A stretch of 64,000 nt of DNA from Asterella californica (lineage: Eukaryota; Streptophyta; Marchantiopsida; Marchantiales; Aytoniaceae). The translations under genes and the position numbers were made by a program. Under the pieces are notes generated by a model. That model saw only the letters and a program-made list of their open reading frames with translations, was not told where the DNA came from and did no database searches. The DNA lies in NCBI GenBank assembly GCA_036924285.1, contig JAYKYS010000001.1, positions 8,953,501 to 9,017,500 of the forward strand, written 5' to 3'. Shown one piece after another: positions 48,802 through 57,639 of the stretch; the first letter of the stretch is position 1, and every line of letters begins with the position of its first letter.

Positions 48802-49717
48802 AATGCACCTTGGGATTCTGTCACCGTCTGGAAACGAGAGATGACGTATATGGTCACGATACAGAGCTTCCTGAATGTAGTACATATTGATCAAAATCTG
48901 AATACATTATAATACAGTATAAAATATCACAGAAGAGAAAATGTCTGGACCAATCACAAGAGTGGGGCAGTAACTTTTTGAAATTCAAATTTGTAAAATT
49001 TTTGGGCAGCTGCCCAATAACCAGAAACTGCCCTGAGTCAGCTATCATGGCAGCCTGCGCCTGTGTGCCCTGTCCTTCCGTAACATACCAGGAAGTTGCC
49101 ATTTGACACTTGGGCCAGTCCAAGCATGTGAAGAGGAGCCCAAAGCTGCAGATTGAGGGGTAATCTCTTTCCCATCGCCCTTTCTTGCTCTTTGTGCTAT
49201 GTCCACAATGAGCTTTTCTGTCTTCCTCCTCTCTCCAGGTACGTCTTACTCCTTGCTCCAAAGTTATCTTCTTTTCTGTCTTAGTTTTTTTTCCATGCTT
49301 ATACTTTATAGCATTAGTTTTTTTACACTTAGAGAAAGCAACAGATATGATTTTTAGTTCAAATAGCTAACTTTTAAATTTGTATATTTTTAGGATTTTT
49401 GAGTTCTGCAGTTATTTTCTTCTTGCTGACATAGGAAATTGCAGAGATGAAGGAGTCGTGGACCATTGTCCAGGAAGGGGAGAAGGAGTAAGATATATCA
49501 CAAGTCACTCTCTTTTCAGGTATTTTTGCATGAGATTTTTGCATGAGTAAAATATTCCAGTTTGATGTATGCAGTATATAGTTGTGCGCTTAGTTTACTT
49601 AGAAATATAATAGAAATCATGACTAGTGGATGCTTTATGATATTCTTCACAGAGCAAACAGTTTACAGAATAGAGTGGTAGATGCTGGATTGATTATTGA
49701 AATTATATTTGTTTACA

Positions 49718-51386
49718 ATGGATCTCATGGCTGAGAGACGTTGGGGACAGTTTGCTTCTGATCGGATAAATTACCATGACAAGAGACGGCCCGATACTGT
49801 AAAGGTTATAAGGATTCCCGAGGATCTCTTAGACTCTTATAATCGTTTACGTCATGCGTTGGGACCTCGTGCTACACATACTGCGTGTTTGAGATGGCTG
49901 TTGGATGACGCAGCCGGTCGTATAGAGGGTCTAGAGAGGACACGTGCTGAACGCAATATCGGCCAGAACGTCCCTAGTGAGGATATTCAAGATGCTATAG
50001 CTGAGGATAGTCAAGACACGGTCCTTGATAGTCAGTTCGATCATGAATCCACTGAGACACCAGTAGATAGGTTGGAGGATGAGCCTCTTGTAGATGTGGA
50101 GGATGCACCCATAGAACACCCCCCTTCTGAGTATGGTCTATGGGGTCGAGGGAAGATTTTGGAGTTCTTCGAGGTATTTCGTGTGACTTGTCCACGACAA
50201 GGATGTAGTCTACATTGTCCCCCTCCCGTGATTACTGCTTATCTTCAATGCTGGCAACTGAAGTTTACTTGTGACGATCAACACAAGACGGTTTATGTTA
50301 CTGGAGAGATGGAGTTCGATCGTAGATCACTTGGCATTGTTGGTCAGATGTATCATGTCGCTTTATGTGCCGGACTCAGTTACACCGCGACGTCAAGCAT
50401 GTTGATGACGATGCGACTAAACATACCCACAGAGAAGCATTGGTACGACTTTCAAAGCGGCTCAAGACGACCTATAGGTTGGGTTGAGGCAGCCAAAGGG
50501 TTATGGAGTGAGCATAAAGATGCTTTGTTACTTGATCTATCATTGTCCACATGTGAGATGCTCATCCAAGGATTCATTTAGGATCTGGAGTTGTCATTTT
50601 TGTGTATTTTATCTTGAGTGTGATGCGTCGATGATGTACAGAGCCACTGGTGTTGTATGTGGATTGTCGATGGGATTCGTCTCGTAATGGATATCATGAG
50701 ACTGTCCCATTCATCAATGCCAAAGATAATCAGATTATTGAGATGGTCACCATGACTCGCGTGGAGTGCGAGAGCTCGTGGAGGATAGAGACGTCTGCCG
50801 TGGAGAAAGGGATTGCCATGCTCATGGATAGAGGTTTGGTTATCTCAGAGATTATCCACGATGATAATCATAGCGTCGACACCATTATTGATGAGTGAGT
50901 ATTCTTCTATATTTCTATTTATATAGCATCTTTCTATTTATTCATCCCCTTGTATGAAAAAAATGTAAATGCTTGATCACTTATTTATGGATCGTCGGAT
51001 GTAGACACGGTATTTGCAACCAGAAAGATTTATGGCACAAGACGAAGAATATTGTGCAAAAGTTCAAAGATGAGCTACAAGATGCAAAGATGTCTTCATC
51101 CGACCAAGCCATTGAGGAAGTCAGGAGTAGGAAGGAGCTAGCAGTGTTCTCAGTGGCGACGTTGAAGGAGTATTGTCGATCAAAAGGACTTCCTCTTAGC
51201 GGCAGTAAGGTTGTGATGGTCCATCGTGTAGCCGACGTTTTGGGTCTCCCTGCGGAAGACTATTGGGCTCCAGAGCAAAGTCGCGGATTGAGGTATCCTG
51301 AGCTTGGTCTTCAAATTCTTCAAATTTTCGGTTTCGTAAATTTGAAAATATACAACATAAACTACCAGAGAATATTTCTATCATAA
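49718..51386 (+). CDS. DDE-type transposase with C-terminal SAP motif, spliced
   Basis: The first part (49,718-50,580) starts with a basic region (RRPDTVKVIRIPEDLLDSYNRL as a region) and acidic linker, then a Cys/His cluster (CPRQGCSLHCPPP ... CWQLKFTC). A break, either an intron or a frameshift, lies between about 50,553 and 50,644. The catalytic part then reads LYVDCRWDSSRNGYHETVPF (first acidic residue) and SEIIHDDNHSVDTIIDE (second). A clean intron follows (50,895-51,004, GTGAGT...TAG), joining to HGICNQKDLWHKTKNIV. The last ~60 residues contain a SAP-like DNA-binding helix pair (TLKEYCRSKGLPLSGSKVVM). The arrangement resembles an unclassified eukaryotic DDE transposase group; I cannot name the superfamily with confidence. 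The third catalytic residue and terminal inverted repeats were not found. Confidence 0.7.
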
Positions 51387-51419
51387 TGAACGTGAATAAT
51401 GTTGTTCCATTGTAATCTA

Positions 51420-54400
51420 AATACTACAACATCACGTTACCAATGTTCTGATCTTATTTAATTTGTTTATATATTCTTATTAACAAGATTATGACAATGT
51501 AATTCAAATGTCTTGAAATGATTGGCTCTATTCAGGTTTTTAGAAAATGGTTGGTTCATAAAGAGTTTGATGCAGAAACTTTTCAAAACAGTTCAGTTCA
51601 TAATTGGTTTGTTTCAGAATTTTGAAACGATTTATCTTGGTTTAACTCGATTCCATGTAAAATCCAAGCAAGACTCCCACATGATATTTTTTTGCTAGAA
51701 GCAAGAAACGGGTTAAGTCAGCAAGGTCATTTTTTAAACCTCTTTTTCACCTTGGAAATTGTTGCTGCACAATGCGACTTCCCTTGCACGTACTGAGCCC
51801 TCCAAGACTCCCAGATCTAACACAAAAGAAAAGAAACCCTGCAGCTATTAGTCACGAGACGATAGAGGTCATTTAGCTTGCACATCGACGTGAATTTTGT
51901 CCATCTTGCATTACTTTCACGTAAATTTCACGTTACTTTCACGCTAAGAAAAAAATAGCATAACAGATAAGTGAGAAAAATTCTCACCGTGGAATACAAG
52001 ACGAGGATCATCAGACACAAGACGGAGAAAGAAAGAACCCGGAACATCATCTATGTCTTGCTAACCGCACAACCTCCTCAAGTAAGGAGGCCCGAACCTC
52101 CATGAGCTGAGTCACTGATGCCACCTCTCCTAACGGACGATGAAACTGCTTCTGCTCGTCTCTATGAAACCTCTCCTAACGCCCTCTGTAATGCTATACT
52201 AATTCGCTGCTGCATATAAATGACATATTATCCTAAAGATAGGATAGTCTCTTTAGAGTTCTCCATACGTGCTAACGAACTTAATAGGTCAGTAAACTTT
52301 AGATGAAGACATCATAAAGTCTCAATATCAAGAAAAAAAAACCCCACTGAAGCATCCCTATTTGAGTAGTCCCGGATCTTCCGCTACAGCTGCCAAAGAA
52401 GCTACTTGTCCCGAAGTAAGTGCCGCTTGACGAATATAAGAGTCAGTCACATATGCCATCACCTCATGGCTGAAATATAAATCTATCCATCATCGAGAAT
52501 GATCCATGGAAGAGGAGGGAAGGAGATCCTTAACCTCCTTTCTCACATGAAGACTTGCCTCTCTCATGAGAGAAAATACAATATCTCGAATGACGTCATT
52601 CTCTGCAATGATTTCTCCTCCATGTGTATATCAAAAAAGATGTCTTCTTGTAACGGAGATAGCTTGGTCATAGCTACACCTTGAGATACTTGCAATCAGA
52701 GGTTGAGGGAGACTCAATCAAAGATGCATTGCTAAAATGTAAGCTGAAAGTGCGATGCGTAATCAAGGGGAGAAAAGCTTAGAAAAAACCAAGCACCTAC
52801 AACGAGATCTACACATGAACGAAGATGAGCTATATTAGGATCTGAAAGTCCATCTGACATCGAGACTAGCAAAGACTAGATGCGAACAGAAGCTATGACT
52901 GAGTGTCTTTTGGAGCGAAAACATCCCATCTCTAGCAATGATAAATGAGGAATCACCGAAATCATCAAATGAGGAAATGATTTGGATTAGATAAATCACC
53001 TCTACACTAACGTAATGCTACTTGTAGAAGAAATAACCAATCTCTTATATGCAGAACAAACTCTTGCAATAATGAAACATGATGTGCGTGAAAATGTAGT
53101 GTCAAAGATGGTGTGAGTAGAGTCCAACTGCCCAAGAAATTCAAAGAGATAGAGATCTTAGAGGCTATGAGGCCTACCCCACCATGCCTACGAGGTCAAG
53201 TAACCTGCTCCATGTCCAACTCTTCTCTGGACAAAGAAAAGCTCATGGTCTCAAAATATCTACAAAAGTCATCAACAAGTCTTTATCAAACCGTTCCAAA
53301 CTATCAAGGAGTAGGTGACACACATCTCGCAAAGCAAGAAGATGAAATGGAGAACGCGGTCTGAGGGTCCTCAAGTCGAGATAAGAGAGGAGCCAAACGA
53401 TCCTACTCTAACAGATACTCCTCTAAGAAGGAGGATACAAACTCGAGTGAACCAAAAGGGGTGCCCAAGATTCTAATGTCATCATGAGGAGTGAGAAAGC
53501 TCTATGGAGTGATGAAAGAAGAATCCAAACTACAAGGAGATCCAATCTCACACTTGATCAACCTAATCGACAAACCAATGGTCAAAAACTCCACTCGAAG
53601 ATCCTCGAATATTCATCTTATCAAAGAAACGGATCTCAATATATGAGTATCGTCGTGTAAAGAAAATCGCATATCATGGATGAAGAGCCATCATCTTTCA
53701 CATGGTCCAAATAGACGAACAATGGACCTCCTAGAGGACCGCCCTGTCTAGTAAATGTCTTGGACCGTATGAACTCTACACCCTACATTGAAAAGTTACA
53801 TTTTTATTTGTTTTCAGAAACTAGTGATCTAAACCTCAAAATGATCAGAATCTTGAGAGCTACAAAATGAATCATATATGCTCTCAAACAGAGATATAAC
53901 GACTCAAAAACAAGAAAAAAGAGCAAGATGCAATGAGAATCACATACTGAAAATATGCTCTTTTTCTAAATGTAAAAAATTATTCTATTGAGTAGACTCT
54001 CAGTACAGTGAAGAATAATCTCTTTGTAGTGACCTACCAACCTGAAACTAAAATCTGTTTTCACTGAGATTATATTTTCTGAGAAGTTTTGCTTGAACTT
54101 GTGAACATATTTAAATTTTTCGGTAAAAGTTTTAATCACGACAAGTATCAGATTTGCAACCTCTTTCTTCCCAGACATGTAGCAACACCACCTGAGCTAC
54201 TGCACCTTTGATACAAGACGAATTTGGAGCTTTGTACCGGGACTTGTGGTTTAACTTAAAAATGAGAGTTATGGAGATTTTTTACATATAAAATATTACG
54301 AGTACTTTTATTGATTGATCTATTTATTTTATGATGAGTTTCTGCTGTAAAGGAGTTTAAAAATTAAAAAAGTAATATAGGTTTAGAAAAATAAAATTTA

Positions 54401-54660
54401 CCATTAACAAATGCGCGAATAAGCCATCATCAGTTCTACACTAAATTAACCTGTGGTAAACTACGATATTTTTCGTCATAAGTTACCAAAGGTTACTCTC
54501 TCCTCTCGTTGAGAATCTTCTTTCTGAGCTTTGACATTCCATATTTGACCTTGGGGATGAATCAAAGTTTCTCTATCACGCACACCCTAAAGGCTAAACT
54601 GGATGAGAACAACCATAGTATAATCACCTCTGTGAAGTTCTTTGCGTGCTGGCGGTTTTT
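51420..54660. other. gene-free segment with degenerate repeats
   Basis: 51,520-51,680 is rich in GGTTTG / GTTCAGTTC words like those at 27.7-28.2 kb. 51,945-52,140 is a second copy of the repeat at 290-420. From 52,130 to 53,780 long stretches look like a much-decayed element on an uncertain strand, but I could not assign any domain. Nothing is recognised from 53,800 to 54,500. Confidence 0.45.
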
Positions 54661-54798
54661 AATTAAATTTTTGTTGCGTGCGGTGCTGGGCCAGCATTCC
54701 TTTCGCATTGTTCTGCGTCGTCCACTTTTCCGAAACCGTTACAGAAAACATTATGTCCGTCTTCGAACCGGCGAGTTTTTTCGAAACCGGCTGGTATA

Positions 54799-54813
54799 GG
54801 TTGTACGTTCTTT
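54799..54813. repeat. left 15-bp direct repeat of candidate Replitron
   Basis: GGTTGTACGTTCTTT, identical to 57,616-57,630. It sits within a stretch open on several frames (54,663-54,935), so it may lie in inserted-into sequence rather than exactly at the end. Confidence 0.75.
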
Positions 54814-54980
54814 CCGGCTGGGAAGATAGATCTGATAGTAGGTTTATCAGGCACATCCAAACCGCGCACATGGATTTGATGGAAACCAACGACTAACATA
54901 GACTTTACGAAAACTGCTCGACCTGGGAAGGCCAACTTTACTTCATTGAACTCATAGCAGAGAATACCAGAGACATACAG

Positions 54981-55200
54981 ACCGTCTGTGAAGCATGATC
55001 ACAGACAAGAAGACACTATTTCTCTGTAGATACTCCAGGGTTCATATATATTTCTAGCTGTATGTGAACCATACATATACTCAACTACAACCGTCTGTGA
55101 AGCATAATCACAAACAACAAAGCCAGTACTTTTCAATAAACACTGCACGAACCATATATATATATCTAACTCTGTACAAGAAACCATATGTCTGAAGTAC
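54981..55200. repeat. 109-bp tandem duplication with stem-loops
   Basis: Units start at 54,981 and 55,090. The first 28 bases are nearly identical (ACCGTCTGTGAAGCAT...) and the rest is roughly 70% similar by eye. The first unit contains TCTGTGA-AGCATGA-TCACAGA, a 7-bp stem with a 7-nt loop; in the second the stem has one mismatch. It lies just downstream of the HUH gene's stop, where a replication origin or terminator of a rolling-circle element could be. Confidence 0.85.
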
Positions 55201-55207
55201 ATCAACC

Positions 55208-56119
55208 TCAAACTGTAATCGGAAAACATCTATCGGAGCCAGTGGACCGCAGGAGCGCTGTTGCAAGCGGTATATACACCGGCAGAGGACTATCGTGACG
55301 AGGTTGCACGTCTGGTTCGGATGGTACTTCCGCTGCATGCTCCTCATCGTCCTGCTTTTCTGTGTACTGGAAGTATCTGTGACTACAACGTGGGCAGCGC
55401 TGGTTTTCCCTGGAAAAGAATATCTCATCTATGTCCTCGGGAGTGACGTCTCGAGGACTCACAAGAGAACTCCACAGCGCATCTGCACGCCTCTTGTGTA
55501 TACCATGTTGAAGAAGCCACCTAGGAGACGGCATATACTTCCCAGACATAAGCATGGCGCGCAAACAGCGTGGAAATGTTGTTGACAGCGGATGGGTGCT
55601 TTTGTACCTGTTGTACTGAAGAGCCCTCTGCAGTATGTTGAAATACGTCAACTCTACTCGGTTCTTTGTGTCCGCAGCGCCAAGTAGCATAAAAAGCTCT
55701 TTCCCGTCAGCAACAATCGCCTCGCTGATATTCTTCATCGCAGCTACATGGTGCGGCTCTTGCTCATCCTTAAGGCAGTATCCTACCATACCTACGAACG
55801 TGTGCAACCCTTTCTTCGATAACAACTTCACACACAGCTCTCCACCAACAGGTTTGCTCTGGTCCCAGCCAAGAGCCCGCAGCAGACGTTTCTTGATATC
55901 AATACAAGATTTGGAGTAGATGCAGATGACCCCCTGAAAATGCAAGTGGAGGAGGCTGCCTCCACGCTCGACCGAAAATATTCCTGATAGACATTGTGCG
56001 TGAAGGAAGTCAGAAAGCAACGAGAACAACGCTATATCGAGGTCAGTCCCGGTCCTGCAAACTGTCACTGACGCTTCGAGGCTCGGTCTCTTCGTCCTCG
56101 CCTCCCTCCTCAAAGACAT
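55208..56119 (-). CDS. Rep-type HUH endonuclease (Replitron transposase-like)
   Basis: HUH endonucleases nick single-stranded DNA through a catalytic tyrosine and start rolling-circle copying. The 303-codon frame has a motif I-like LSGIFSVERGG (about 45-54), the metal-binding HLHFQG (H58, H60) and YCLK (Y114, K117), the single-tyrosine YxxK motif III of CRESS-type Reps. No helicase domain follows. The C-terminal part has a CPRCSHRYF zinc-ribbon-like half-site, then an acidic tail. The first ~25 residues are low complexity, and TTTGCAG at about 56,055-56,061 could be a splice acceptor joining an upstream exon. An acidic stretch beginning MEDSDIAVTAEDIESEIHL at about 56,675 is a candidate. The family is otherwise known to carry an N-terminal domain, which I could not define here. 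A CRESS-plasmid or virus-derived Rep is the alternative. Confidence 0.8.
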   Translation of the reverse strand: MSLRREARTKRPSLEASVTVCRTGTDLDIALFSLLSDFLHAQCLSGIFSVERGGSLLHLHFQGVICIYSKSCIDIKKRLLRALGWDQSKPVGGELCVKLLSKKGLHTFVGMVGYCLKDEQEPHHVAAMKNISEAIVADGKELFMLLGAADTKNRVELTYFNILQRALQYNRYKSTHPLSTTFPRCLRAMLMSGKYMPSPRWLLQHGIHKRRADALWSSLVSPRDVTPEDIDEIFFSRENQRCPRCSHRYFQYTEKQDDEEHAAEVPSEPDVQPRHDSPLPVYIPLATALLRSTGSDRCFPITV

Positions 56120-56813
56120 TATCTCGCGATAAGCAAGGATAGTGATGACAAATAAAACTGAATTCGAACGGGTCCAAGATAGTGCACAAACAAGGTAAGG
56201 AGTGCGTCCTGTGTAAAGAAGACACAGTAGACTCTAACATGTGCTCAGAACGATTGAAGAACGCAGGATACGAAAACAAGCGAAACCTGCGATCCTGCAA
56301 GTAAAGGGACAGATTATCAGAGGAGTATGAAAAAAATCTATACGGGCCTGCAAGCCACTGTAGAGGAATAGAGTGCACAGGGCATGGAAAACAAGTTTTT
56401 GTGATTTTCACATAATCGAACTTGAACAGAAAGGGGACAATTTGTCGAGAAGAAACGATGTCTAAATAACAATAAGTCCGTGTTAATAGAAGCTTGTCTT
56501 CCGAGAATGATCTCATAGGCTCGCAGATGGACAGATAAGGGAAACGAGGAACTACAAGAGAGAAGCGCAAAGAGGGAAATATCTGTGATGGTTCCACGGT
56601 ACCAGAACTCTCTGGAGACAGGTGAATCTCACTTTCTATGTCTTCAGCAGTAACAGCAATATCTGAGTCCTCCATAGTTGACAGACTAAGATAGAGGACA
56701 CAAAACGGAAAACTTATCTTAAAAAGTTGCTGCACGTTCTCCCACCCGTTCCACTCCATCGTGGCAGTCTCCTCACAAGAAACAAGCGTGACAAAAGATT
56801 TTACTGAAGACAC
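56043..56813 (-). other. possible N-terminal exon and intron of the HUH gene
   Basis: The 256-codon frame overlaps the HUH gene's start in a different frame. Its upstream part is acidic (about 56,675-56,590), while the middle is hydrophobic and aromatic (FSLVVPRFPYLS, YRFFSYSSDNLS) as translated intron often is. I read it as exon plus intron rather than as a separate protein. The exact donor is not settled. Confidence 0.4.
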
Positions 56814-57329
56814 ATGGGCTGCCTCCGCCCCAGTCGCACAAAGAGAAAATCAGAAACGAACACAGACAAAACGAAGTCAAAGAGTCAAAACGACCTGAGA
56901 AACGACATCGCGGTCTGCAGTCAAGAGGAAATCCAAGCACGCTAGCCAACATAACTTGAGCGAATGAGCACATGAGCATAAACATATTCAAGAAGAGGAA
57001 ATTTTCTCGTTCGTGCTGCGCCTCTACGCCCATCTCGAGCAAGGCACGAAACTGAGCAGAGGATCTCATTTCGCTGACTGCCCCATTCCCAACAAGGCAA
57101 AGACGAGAACACGGTCTCCATACTCCGCGACCATACTCAATCAACTCAACAACGAGATATACACGTCGTCCGTCTCGTCCCACTCGCAGAAAAACAACCA
57201 TCCACAGCAGCGGTCCACTCTAGCCACCACACCAGCGAGCATTGGACGAGAAAAACGAGTAGCCATCGACCGCGACCCTAGCGAGGAAGCAGCGAGAAAA
57301 TTCGACCACAATCGACAGCGCCTCCCCCA

Positions 57330-57515
57330 ACCGCCATCTTTGATTTTCCTGCCCACACCAGCTCGCTCTCTTCCTCTCATTCATTCTCGGCTGGCAAGCA
57401 TCGACTTACAGTACATTTAATGCGAAGCGAAGGCGAGGCCCCCCTCTCAACCAATCGGCCCCTTTGATTTTCTTGGCCGTTACACCCGCTCGTCCTCTTC
57501 CTCGCATTCTCCGAT
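57330..57515. repeat. imperfect ~122-bp direct duplication upstream of the HUH gene
   Basis: 57,340-57,390 and 57,462-57,512 share TTTGATTTTC, CCTCTTCCTC and CATTCTC in the same spacing. The stretch is GC-richer than its surroundings and lies 5' of the minus-strand HUH gene, so it may be part of its promoter. Confidence 0.65.
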
Positions 57516-57615
57516 GGGACGCTTGGGATGTATATTCGTATGTTGTTATCCTACCGTATCCTATCTACCTACCGTTATGAGTGTCAGAATATCAAGAGGA
57601 TTATCTGCCCATCCT

Positions 57616-57630
57616 GGTTGTACGTTCTTT
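57616..57630. repeat. right 15-bp direct repeat of candidate Replitron
   Basis: Identical to 54,799-54,813. It is followed by CTGATTACTG, whereas the left copy continues CCGGCTGGG. Confidence 0.75.
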
Positions 57631-57639
57631 CTGATTACT

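Larger units (their letters stand above)
54799..57630 (-). mobile_element. candidate Replitron (Rep-type HUH element)
   Basis: A minus-strand HUH endonuclease gene is bracketed by identical 15-bp direct repeats GGTTGTACGTTCTTT at 54,799-54,813 and 57,616-57,630. A second shared block (GATAGTAGGTTT / GATAGGTAGGTTT) lies 35-45 bp beyond each. Replitrons are eukaryotic transposons that encode a single-tyrosine Rep-class HUH protein without helicase, carry short direct repeats at or near their ends, and are abundant in non-seed plants; this layout fits. A 109-bp tandem duplication with stem-loops lies inside the end downstream of the gene. No inverted terminal repeats or target duplication were seen. 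Boundaries are provisional. Confidence 0.7.

Noticed and set aside
48854..49261. 135-codon minus-strand frame upstream of the DDE/SAP gene
   Set aside because: No recognisable domain. It could be an element accessory ORF, but nothing in the sequence supports that.
53480..53780. Copia-type reverse transcriptase on the minus strand
   Set aside because: A VYLDH-like string resembles the catalytic box, but the surrounding residues do not match the family and no other domain lines up.
54663..54935. 90-codon minus-strand frame at the left edge of the candidate Replitron
   Set aside because: Several frames are open here because of base composition. The direct repeat falls within it and no domain is recognised.
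57013..57420. Open frames on both strands 5' of the HUH gene
   Set aside because: Mutually overlapping and repetitive; best explained as GC-rich upstream sequence.
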